Assembly (NCBI GenBank): GCA_022315425.1
Contig: JAIUPT010000050.1
Span: 1,054,001 to 1,118,000, forward strand
Length of the DNA stretch: 64,000 nt
Direction: 5' to 3'
Origin: Pseudevernia furfuracea
Taxonomy: Eukaryota > Ascomycota > Lecanoromycetes > Lecanorales > Parmeliaceae
Part shown: in pieces, positions 55,975 through 64,000 of the stretch
Position numbering within the stretch: position 1 is the first letter of the stretch
Layout of the letters: the number at the start of each line of letters is the position of its first letter
Position numbers and translations under genes: made by a program
Notes under the pieces: model-generated
The model's database searches: none
Seen by the model: the letters and a program-made list of their open reading frames with translations, nothing else
What the model was told of the DNA's origin: nothing

Positions 55975-57224
55975 ATGACTGATCTCCTGGACTCCCTAGT
56001 CTTACCCAACAGCTCACAGGAGTCTTTTCACTCATCGACAGAGCATCCTTCGACGAGCTCACCTACCGATGTCTCCGCGAACCACGACCCATCTACTCCT
56101 CCGTCCTCTTCCCAGTCCCAGTCCTCTGCCCTTCAGGCAGCTGGGTTACCAATCTACGGTGCTGATGCTTATCTTGCCGCCCCTGAGATTGCTGCCCTCT
56201 TACACCGCGCCCCGGATCGAAAGAACGCATTTACAAAGCAGCCAGAGCCAGAGATAAACCCTGCACAGCCTGTCTCATTGGGGTCCAAGTCCGCCCACCA
56301 CGTGACCGTTCTCAATCTTCTATGCCAACAAAAAGGACACGTGCCCGACTTTCAAATCGATGGGGACGCTTCGAATGCCGATTTCGGGGGCTTCCTGAAG
56401 ATTGGGGACGAAACCATTACCAGTGACGAGCGATGGCACAGCAAGAAGGAGGCGAGGGAGGCACTCGCGGAGATAGGCCTCGAAACTGTGAAGGGTATGG
56501 AGGCTAAGAAGAAGGAACCAGGGACACCTGGCAAGAAGGACAAGAACTGGATTGGCATGTTGCAAGGTAAGTGTTTCGTCATCTCCAAAGTATGAGCCAG
56601 AATGTCGACATGGTCTGACTAGTTACACTAGAATACCACCAACTCATCAATCCACGTGAAGGACCAGTCTACCTCGACTACTCTCTCGGATCCTCATACA
56701 GCTCTACATGTACCATTCCCTGTCGTCCAGACCAACCCTTCGGTTCCTCGACGGCACCATTTCCGTCAAAGAAGGCAGCACGTGCGAGTTCTGCAAGACT
56801 TGCTGTTGAATATTTGATCGCAGAAGGCCAGCTCAATTCAGATGGCAGCACCAAAGCCCGGAAGAAGGTTAAGCTCGGTGCAGCTGTTAGAATCCAAGGA
56901 AAGGGTCTAGAGGTGAAGAGGGGCTCAACGTACACCCAGAAAGTCAATGATGCGTACGGACTCCTCGGTCTTCAAGCCCCACAATACGTACTCAAAGCAG
57001 CCTCCGACCTTGCGCCCAACATGATCTGCGGTTATGCATCGTTTCCCAATGAGCCCAGCTTGCCCAAGGAGATTGGTGAGGTGAGGAACATCTTCGGGAA
57101 GAAGAATGCAAAGGAGGAGGTTGCGAAGGGTGTTTGGGAGGTATTGCGGGGATTGGCGGAGAAGAGAGGTGTCAAAATCAGTGAGACTGACGGCGGAGAG
57201 GAGGATTATGAGGAAGGCCGGTAG
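55975..57224 (+). CDS. protein with two dsRBD-like domains
   Basis: CDS join(55975..56566,56632..57224), 394 aa. After a Ser-rich start (MTDLLDSLVLPNSSQESFHS), a first dsRBD-like unit lies at about residues 105-185 (VTVLNLLCQQKGHVPDFQID, GGFLKIGDETITSDERWHSK, KEAREALAEIGLETV). A second lies at about 197-285 (EYHQLINPREGPVYLDYSLG, SSYSSTCTIP, SKKAARASSARLAVEYLIAE). The C-terminal third is conserved-looking (NMICGYASFPNEPSLPKEIG, VWEVLRGLAEKRGVKI). dsRBD proteins bind structured RNA; the specific role (RNA processing, editing or silencing) is not evident, and no nuclease domain is present. The 65-bp intron is in phase 1 (Q-EYHQ). Confidence 0.68.
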
Positions 57225-58286
57225 GCGTGTTGGATTGGGAACGCCAGGAGCCAGTGAAGGCAACTAAGCCACGTTGTGTTCGCTTGATGATGGCCATCCT
57301 TGATGGATGACAATGCTCTCAGCAGGTCTTCGATGGCATGAGATATGATTTACGACGATTGAAACTTGAGGGCGCAAAAGCATGCATAAGATAATGATAG
57401 AGGAAGGGAAGATTGAAGCATAAACAGCTTGCAAGGAGATTCAGGATTTCAACGCCAGAAACTTGGCGCCGCCTCGCCACCATCGAATCATTAACATTCC
57501 GACATGCTTGAGGTATTAATTCCCTACGAGAAGCCTCTTTGTATAGTGATGAATTTATTTTCGGTCCTCGAGGGCAAGAACCTGGCCGTTATTTGGTTGA
57601 TGATGAACAGGAGCACACCGTTCTTTTAGGTTGCCACGGTTTGACAGCTTCCCCCAACCTCGACACGTTTCTGCTGCTAGCTACGACATCCTTTACATCC
57701 TAAGCTGTGGTATTTGGCTACTGGCTCTCCATGAACAGGAGCACTTTCCAGACAGTGCATACAGATTATTCTGACAAGCATTGGTCCGGCCGTTCATTCT
57801 TCTAAACATAAACCCACCTAGTCCTTAATGGGCGACGTGCTCCGAGTTACTTCCTTGGGACTGATTGTTCAAGCCGTGCATGAGATATCATGAGATGGGT
57901 ACAATCAGGTGGGGGTTTTTTGTGCAACCATCTCTTATTTTCCTATAAAATATCTCAACCGCAGCAAGACAACCTCAACACTTGCAAAACAACCTGCAAC
58001 ACTTGCAAGACAACCTGCAACACTTACACATATAAATAAATTGTGTACACAGCTACCATGTCGCCCTTACACAACCTCCCTCCACCGTACTTCCGATCCG
58101 ACTATGAAAGTACAAGCTCTGAAAAGTGAGTTAATATGCTCTACCAGAAGATCTTAGTCAATACTAGCTAAGGACGCAGAAACTCTGATGATTCTGTACG
58201 TGAGAAGCTGGAACCGATGTTCCTTTCGACGGCGCAGCTGCGGACCCGGGTCAATATGTTTGGGTGAGTAGCACATGCCTCTCTAG
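57225..58286. other. intergenic and unresolved 5' part of the DUF6914-like gene
   Basis: 3' flank of the dsRBD gene, then from about 58080 onwards pieces that may be first exons of the next gene (ATGAAAGTACAAGC at 58103, and EKLEPMFLSTAQLRTRVN near 58202-58255). AACCTGCAACACTTGCAAGAC-type sequence is repeated at about 57970-58025. Confidence 0.4.
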
Positions 58287-58805
58287 TTGACATATCCTTC
58301 TCAGCATAAAATTGAGCGAGTACTAATCCTCATCGCCAGCGTCACCAATACCGAATTCACCCAGATAGCCATCACAGACCCTGTCCTCTACGTAGCTCTG
58401 TACTCTACTGGCGACGAACCATTCGAAGTCGATGACTACCACTGGGCCTTCATTGTTGGCCCCTCACACGAAGAAGCTGACTCCAAGGGGACATTGTACA
58501 ATATGGAGCCACGCCAAGCTCCGGAATACAGACGTCCATATGGCCGTGAATGGTACTGGTTATACAACCAGCCCACCGTGCCTATTCGGGACCAGTGTGA
58601 CCTTCTCGCACGTCTCATGATTGCCGAAGTGGCGGACATGAGCATACTGCAGGCGATCATGTTGCGTTGGGGTGAAATGGTCAGTATGCGTCAGCATGTC
58701 GAGTGGATGAGTGTCAGGTGGGTCAAACAGGTACTGAAGAGCTTGGATGATGATGAAAGGTGTTTGGGAAGGAAGATGGAGAGCTTCGAAGCTGTGGAGG
58801 CCGAG
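58287..58805 (+). CDS. DUF6914-like domain A (first of a tandem set)
   Basis: Open exon with the family hallmarks DPVLYVALYSTGDEP, DYHWAFIVGPSHEEAD, CDLLARLMIAEVADMS and SVRWVKQVLKSLDDD. The 5' end is not fixed: the true exon probably starts at an acceptor near 58306, 58340 or 58379. The end at the donor GAG|gtatgt (58805) joins in phase 0 with the exon at 58950 (GRWLAETEEKKRKGF), the usual family C-terminus. From there the frame runs straight into domain B, so A and B may be one two-domain protein or two genes mis-joined. Function unknown. Confidence 0.6.
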
Positions 58806-58949
58806 GTATGTACCTTTCGGAGCATTCACATCCTATTCGATGGCCTAAATTAAAACCTATGCCTTCATCCCCTCTTTGCGCTCTCTGAATGTATATTATG
58901 AGCTTGACTTTGTGTTGAAAGGGAGAGACTGACCCTGAAACCTCTACAG

Positions 58950-60131
58950 GGTAGGTGGCTTGCCGAGACAGAGGAAAAGAAGCGAAAGGGGTTCTGTCTA
59001 CTGGACGCGAGGGTCAGTACGCGGACATTGTTCAAAAGGGAAAGTGCAACTGCGTTTTTGAGCACAGCCACTGTGGACATCGCCATCAAGTATCCTGTCC
59101 TGTACGTCGCTGTCTACAAGAACGATCGCACACCCCGCGAAAATGACGAACATCACTGGGCCTTCTTGATCGGCCCGTCAAAGGAGACAGCTGAGTCCGA
59201 GGCCGTCCGTTGTGGTGTAGAATTACACCTGAATTCGAATGGTCTGCCAACTTGGAGTTACATTCAGACCATAGTCCCTCTTTGCGGCGAGAATGACCTC
59301 CTCGCGCGCGTAAGGATCGCCGATATTCTCGACTTAGGGCCACTGGGGGAGATCATACGCGATTCGGACGCAACCCCAACGACCGAACGTTCGAACTCTA
59401 TGGCAGGAGATTCGGAATGGAACAGTCTTGCGTGGGTTCAGGAAAAATTGGAGGTATTGGAGAGAAAGTCGGAGTGCTTCGCGCACAAGTGCCCTTTTAA
59501 CGGCATGTTCGAGCGGGCGGGTAGGGGACTTGCCAACGGATTGAGTAAGCGCCGAAGGGGGGAGTCGTTGAGTAATGAAGATAAAACGATTTCCCTTATA
59601 AATAGCTGGGAAATGCCAGACGATGATGCGGCTGAGGGTTTTGGCAACCTCGAACTCGCACGTGGAGAACTAAACACGATGTCGAGGGTCAATCAGTTCG
59701 CTACTGGCGTCTTAGGCGCGACTGCGTTGGGGATGCGTCGGCGGGCCGCTGAAAGAGAGCAGCGAGAAGTGAGGGGTGAGCAAACGAGAGATGTGAGTGC
59801 TGAGCCAGGGGCAGGTGGATCTACCACTCTGCTGGCTGAACGAGCGAAGCCTCAGCAAGTGAATGCGGCAAAGGAGACCGCAGAAATCGTCGGAGGGGAA
59901 GAGGAGATTGCTCAACCGAAGAGTGAGGAGGATGACAGTGGTGAGGATGACGGTGATGAGGATGGCGAGGATGCATATAACAGTGAAGAGGATGACGAGG
60001 ATGCATATAACAGTGAAGAGGATGACGAGGATGCATATAACAGTGAAGAGGATGACGAGGATGAGGATGACAGCGATGAAGCTGACAGCAATGAATATAA
60101 CAGTGAAGAGGATGACAGTGATGAGGATTGA
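58950..60131 (+). CDS. DUF6914-like domain B with acidic repeat tail
   Basis: Starts at an acceptor (ctctacag) with GRWLAETEEKKRKGF, then domain B: YPVLYVAVYKNDRTP, EHHWAFLIGPSKETAES, ENDLLARVRIADILD, SLAWVQEKLEVLERK. After domain B come a basic linker (SKRRRGES), a mixed region, and a tail of Asp/Glu with three exact copies of AYNSEEDDED. The TGA at 60129-60131 ends it, but the same frame stays open for 95 further sense codons of equally acidic sequence to 60419. Acidic tails like this often bind histones or basic proteins, which is inference. If separate from domain A, a start codon would have to be found near 59000. Confidence 0.6.
   Translation, partial: GRWLAETEEKKRKGFCLLDARVSTRTLFKRESATAFLSTATVDIAIKYPVLYVAVYKNDRTPRENDEHHWAFLIGPSKETAESEAVRCGVELHLNSNGLPTWSYIQTIVPLCGENDLLARVRIADILDLGPLGEIIRDSDATPTTERSNSMAGDSEWNSLAWVQEKLEVLERKSECFAHKCPFNGMFERAGRGLANGLSKRRRGESLSNEDKTISLINSWEMPDDDAAEGFGNLELARGELNTMSRVNQFATGVLGATALGMRRRAAEREQREVRGEQTRDVSAEPGAGGSTTLLAERAKPQQVNAAKETAEIVGGEEEIAQPKSEEDDSGEDDGDEDGEDAYNSEEDDEDAYNSEEDDEDAYNSEEDDEDEDDSDEADSNEYNSEEDDSDED
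59971..60060 (+). repeat. 30-bp perfect tandem repeat, three units, coding
   Basis: Three identical units of ATGCATATAACAGTGAAGAG plus GATGACGAGG. Each encodes one AYNSEEDDED decapeptide. Perfect identity indicates recent expansion or ongoing homogenisation. Confidence 0.97.
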
Positions 60132-60419
60132 GACGGAGCAAAGGGAAAGGAGACCACGGGTGGAAAACCGGCGTATGCAAGGCCAGAGGGTGTTCGGAGT
60201 ACAACAACCCACTTTGCAGAGATGGATAGGCCTAAGAGTGCGCCTGAGCGGCAGTCAACTGCAAACGTGGTTGACGAGGAGGACGACAGTGATGAGTCTG
60301 ACAGTGATGAGGACGAGGATGAAGAGGACGGCGAAGAAGAGGACGACGAAGAAGAGGATGACGGAGAAGAGGAAGAGGATGATGACAGCCAGCGAAGCTC
60401 TGGGCCGAAGAATCGCTGA
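60132..60419 (+). other. in-frame acidic extension beyond a TGA stop
   Basis: Directly after the TGA at 60129-60131, the same frame continues for 95 codons without a stop, through VRSTTTHFAEMDRPKSAPER to a long Asp/Glu run and the end SQRSSGPKNR. It resembles the segment upstream of the stop (GGSTTLLAERAKPQQ followed by EEDDSGED), so the tail seems internally duplicated. It may be translated by readthrough, spliced in, or be dead since a nonsense mutation. Confidence 0.55.
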
Positions 60420-60880
60420 AATGATTGACGAAACACGGTTGTCTGAGTGGAGTCGTTCCGGATTGGCTAAGGATCGAAAATCATTGCAGACATTACGTGG
60501 AAGGCGACTTGAGTTCCGGACATTTTGAATGGGCTACCAAACCGGGTAGAAGAAGGTAACTTAACGCTCGATATGCTGTCCCGTAGCGGCGAAACGGACA
60601 GACTTGGGCTTGAAAGCCAGGCACTTGGAATATACGATAATAGACACGAATATAGTATAGGGGAACTAGCAGCACCAGGTAATGTCATGTCAGCAATCTT
60701 GTTCTTAAGGAATCTTAGCTATATGAATGATGACGCTTTCTCTTTCTGTCAAGACTTGAATGATTTCAAATGATATAGACCCTCGAGCGAATATTCGAGA
60801 ATGAGCTCTCTGACGAATACACGCATCACACCAGAACGACAACAACTTTCTCTCATAGACGTGACAGTATCGCCGTCAGA
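60420..60880. other. intergenic between DUF6914-like genes
   Basis: No motif-bearing frame. It serves as downstream region of gene B and upstream region of gene C. Confidence 0.45.
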
Positions 60881-61471
60881 ATGGATCCTTCCAAGCCCCG
60901 CGTTTTCGTAGCCCTCTACGCTCTCGACGGAGCTCTCGGTAAGAACCAACCCGCTGATCCGCAAGACTACTACTACTGGGCCCTCATGCTCGCCCCGAAG
61001 ATTGGAAAGAAGACGCCCAAGGAACAACAAGACTGGACGCGTTACCGCATCATCAGGGTCCAAGGACGGGCCCAAACCCACCCGGCAAAGGTGGAATTCG
61101 CCGCGGAGGACTGGGAGTGCGAAAAGGCTCCGGTGCCCGTCGGCCGTCACGACGACATCGTCGCCCGGGTCTTTGTCGCCAACGTCCGGGATCCCAAACG
61201 GCTGGACACGTACGTGCAGTCGGCGTGGCCGGAGACGACGATGCACGCGAACCAACACGGCCGGGCGAAGACGTCGAAGGATTGGGTGCGGAGGCTCCTC
61301 GAGGGCCTCCGGGGCCCCGCGGTGCGCACGTGCAACAAGATGGCGGACTGGGACACGGTCGAGAAGGCTTGCGTCGGCTTTGCGCAGGAGAAGGCGGTGG
61401 CGGGGAGTGGTGGAAGCGGGGACGCTGTGCCGACGCTTGATCTTCTCAAGGATCGGGAGGTCTTTCTTTGA
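60881..61471 (+). CDS. DUF6914-like protein C, single exon, 196 aa
   Basis: Complete frame from MDPSKPRVFVALYALDG. Hallmarks in order: RVFVALYALDG, DYYYWALMLAPKIGKK, RYRIIRVQGRAQ, DDIVARVFVANVRDPK, KDWVRRLLEGLRG, ADWDTVEKACVGFAQEKAV and the family-typical end PTLDLLKDREVFL. It is more GC-rich and more complete than copies A and B, and I take it as the best-preserved member of the cluster. Function unknown; the compact single-domain form is normal for the family. No signal peptide. Confidence 0.72.
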   Translation: MDPSKPRVFVALYALDGALGKNQPADPQDYYYWALMLAPKIGKKTPKEQQDWTRYRIIRVQGRAQTHPAKVEFAAEDWECEKAPVPVGRHDDIVARVFVANVRDPKRLDTYVQSAWPETTMHANQHGRAKTSKDWVRRLLEGLRGPAVRTCNKMADWDTVEKACVGFAQEKAVAGSGGSGDAVPTLDLLKDREVFL

Positions 61472-61539
61472 GCAGAGTTGGTAGAATGCGTGTCTGTAAA
61501 AGGATACTTTAGCTACATAAGGTAGGAGGAGTATCTTCC

Positions 61540-63359
61540 CCTTTTTGAAAACCCGCCCTCCTCAGTCCCCAAACCCCTCTCCACACAAGGACAAAAGTAC
61601 CCTCGAGCAACCTCCGCCTCAATCAAACTCTCCATCCCTGCCTCGAACGCCCAGAATCTTACCAGTTTATAAACCCTGACCCCTCCAACAGCTCCTGCCA
61701 ATTCTTCTCCGTGCGCTGTCCCGACGAGAGAAACGGCAATCATCAGCAGCAGATCCAGCCCCGAACTCACAGCCGGCGCGCCTTTGTGTTAGGGATCACG
61801 ACTTCGTTGATCAAGAGCTTTCCGTAGCCTTTTGTGAGGGCGGGTTTGAGGTTGGAGAGAATCTCTCTGCATTTGGAGTCCAGGCCAGTTGTGCAATGCA
61901 AAACGGAGTGGAGGTAGTATGCTCGCTCGCGCCCCCTGGAGTATGTCGGTCGATACATATGTGGTATGCTTTTTGGGATTTATGTTCATGTTACCATCAC
62001 CTTTGACAGGCTGTGGGGCGTGAAGAAAATCGTACGCCATGGCTTTGATGTTCCTTCTCAGCTAGACCTGCCTTTTGCCCCTTTCGACAGGGCTCTTTTT
62101 GGATCCTGCAAGACCGAGTTTCCTTTCACATTCGACAATCTCTTCCGGAATTCCTCAAGGTCCTGCCCCCATCCCTCCGCCCTATGTCTACTTGAGCCTT
62201 CGACTAGTTGATCCTCGGCTGGAAAGTAATCTAGCCGGCTTGGCCGGCCTTGTGTGTAGCCTGCCATGAAATTGCCGAATTGTTGGTGAAACAACGGGTT
62301 TTCTTTCATCCAGTCAAGGGTGTGGAGAGGTGTGTTGTGGCCCTATTCTACGCAGGTTTCCGATGTCAGCATGTCTTCCTGGCCACGTGATGTACCAGTT
62401 TTGTATGCTGCTAGAGCCTAGAGTGATACCAAAGGGCCGTCTTGACCCTAAGACATCTGCTAGATCTCATGCTGCCGCAAGTCGGAAATACCACAAAGTT
62501 ATTCATTGACCCGGAAAGAATACAAGTGACAAAAAACAGTCTGCAGAACATTCAGAGCCGTTGCTCCTACAACATCTCTCGGAATTTAGGCTTTTCCGTC
62601 AAACAAGAATATAGCACTACAAAATGTACGTACAAAATGGCCCATCTGTAAGATCTGTCGGATTCTTGAAGTCATTCGAGGCGAGATATTTGTGTAATTG
62701 CCGTAGTGGAGGCCCGGCGGCATCGTTGCTGGTCGATGGCCAGTCTTGTCAGTTCATCCTGAAGGATGTTGATTAGGTTTTCCCGCTTGTCACGTACACA
62801 GTAGGGAAAGCATCTCGATATTTCGGTTCAATCAGCGCATTTGAAAGACCAGTCGGAGCATATGTATCATCCGCATCAACTTCTTGAATGACTCCTGCAG
62901 CTGCCAAATGTTTCAATATGCGGGCCTGGATGCAGCGAAAATGGGCATTAGTACCGTCAATTCACGGGAATAACCCGCTATGAATTACAATGGTTGTAAC
63001 ATACCTTACTTTACTTAGTAAGACAGGGTCAGCGCCAGTCATAGCAGCTAACTGGCCTTTGCTTTTCGCCGCACCATCATCCTCTGCCAACTTTTCAAAC
63101 AGGTTCATCTCGACCCCTGTTCGAATGGCAGCATAGTGCCGTCTGCTTCTCCTTCGCATGGAGATCAAGAATGCAGAATGCTCACTTCCGCCCAGCATAT
63201 TCTAAGAAGAGATTCGATTGGTGTCTCAAGCTTATAGCAAAGGGAGCGCGCAGCGGCTAGTAGTTCTCTCCTGGCATCTCCGTGGTCGGATTTGTTCAAG
63301 ATACTTCCCTTGGAGGCAATCTCTTGGAGACCTGTGTGGACGCCTGATGTTGAGGCCAT
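61540..63359 (-). pseudogene. O-methyltransferase pseudogene
   Basis: Read leftward, it gives a broken SAM-dependent O-methyltransferase: MASTSGVHTGLQEIASKGSI, LETPIESLLRICWAE, GVEMNLFEKLAEDDG, QLAAMTGADPVLLS, LKHLAAAGVIQEVDADD, then TPLHTLDWMKENPLFHQQFG, NFMAGYTQGRP, DYFPAEDQLVEG, MAYDFLHAPQPVKG, ERAYYLHSVLH, CREILSNLKPALTKGYGKLL, INEVVIP and finally VRFWAFEAGMESLIEAEVA. The blocks lie in different frames: there is a stop after KGAKGRSS, a four-base duplication before AYYLHSVLH, an indel in the LHDWPDEKC motif, and loss of the region before the C-terminus. Some gaps are genuine introns. The glycine-rich SAM-binding loop is badly eroded. Confidence 0.82.
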
Positions 63360-64000
63360 CTTGGTTGAAGGTTCAGAGCAGATAGTTTTTACGAAGAATA
63401 CAAACGTGTGAATGTGCGAATAGACTGGGTGAAAAGTGCATAGAGGTCTAAAACCGCCAAGAAAAGGTCCCCGGCGCCATGCTCTGTAGCCTAAGGTGCT
63501 CCTCCGGCCATACCATTAGCTGCAGGGGCACCAGCTGTGATTTCTTCTTTTCGGCTCTTCTGAATTGTGAAATGATGGCCTGCAGTCCTGGAAACAGACC
63601 AGCTGAAAGAAGTCCTCATCCATGTATTAGTATCTTAGCGACGTTCGGCATGAAAAATCACAGACTTAGGTTCAAAAACAATAAGAGGGATATACATAGG
63701 CAGACAGATATATGTGACAGCAGTAGATTCTATACCTCCAGTATCCCATGCTAAATTGCGCCAATGTCCAAAGTACCTTATAGACACCTCATTATCCGTC
63801 TCATCTTCCGTTACATCATTATTCGTGAACATTCAGTCGTTCCCACCCCGTAGATGATACACTGTCGTAGCATTCAGGACTTTTGGTGCCTTTCGCCATC
63901 AAGGAACGACCTCCTCACCCGTCAGCATATCGAACGTAGCCACGGCCTCCTGCCGCCCTCCTTTCCATCCCACTTCCCACCTCCTCTCCTGCCTTTTCCT
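63360..64000. other. terminal region without a supported gene
   Basis: Upstream flank of the O-methyltransferase relic. Short frames on both strands have no motif. From about 63895 to the edge the sequence becomes more GC-rich and could be the start of another gene that is cut off. Confidence 0.35.

Noticed and set aside
59712..60436. Long minus-strand Ser/His/Ile-rich frames opposite the acidic tail
   Set aside because: They arise from the GAGGATGAC repeats read backwards (poly-Ser, poly-His) and have no independent support.
62380..62640. Possible fifth ILE in the O-methyltransferase relic (donor GTACGTACATTTTG)
   Set aside because: The donor start and a vague TTCTTGTTTG similarity fit, but no hairpin and no block of shared sequence with the three clear copies could be found.

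Overview
This window is nuclear DNA of a filamentous ascomycete (Pezizomycotina). The genes carry short introns, mostly 44-65 bp, with GT..AG ends. Many encode proteins of that group: a Som1/SomA-like LisH regulator, a BOI-type polarity protein, a Zn2Cys6 factor, DUF6914-like proteins and several lineage-restricted proteins. Three genes contain near-identical ~145-156 bp hairpin introns of the introner-like-element (ILE) type. Such introns are best known from Dothideomycetes, so I lean to that class, but this is an inference. Exon structures below were worked out by hand from splice motifs, reading phase and family conservation; for most recognised genes the joined exons keep frame throughout.

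Layout: 0.4-6 kb holds a PRO41-like small membrane protein, the ubiquilin Dsk2 and a long uncharacterised protein with an ILE. 6.6-8.9 kb holds a three-RRM Nam8/Csx1-type RNA-binding protein. 11-19 kb holds a BOI-type SH3-SAM-PH protein divergent from an SP-RING (MIZ) protein. 19.4-23 kb is rich in simple repeats and holds a small protein, a repeat-containing ORF and a Lys/Glu/Arg-rich protein encoded by a ~630 bp pyrimidine tract. 25-27 kb holds a secreted acid sphingomyelinase-like enzyme with an ILE.

27-43 kb is more accessory. It has a Zn2Cys6 regulator, a decayed short-chain dehydrogenase with a decayed ILE-like intron, an F-box-neighbourhood ORF, a thymine/uracil DNA glycosylase with an ILE inside its catalytic motif, an AT-rich island, an FAD aromatic monooxygenase, a secreted His/Pro/Gly-rich protein and Rrp7. 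44-57 kb holds a fused cysteine-hydrolase/amidase enzyme (biuret hydrolase-like plus allophanate hydrolase-like), a two-helix membrane protein, the U5 snRNP WD40 protein sharing a ~316 bp promoter with TRAPP subunit Bet3 (which has a 9-nt microexon), the Som1-like regulator and a protein with two dsRBD-like domains. 58-61.5 kb holds three DUF6914-like domains in tandem, one with an acidic repeat tail cut by an in-frame TGA. 61.5-63.4 kb is an O-methyltransferase pseudogene.

Core housekeeping functions (protein turnover, splicing, vesicle tethering, ribosome assembly, DNA repair) are interleaved with accessory and decaying metabolic genes. No tRNA, rRNA, CRISPR array or intact transposon was seen.
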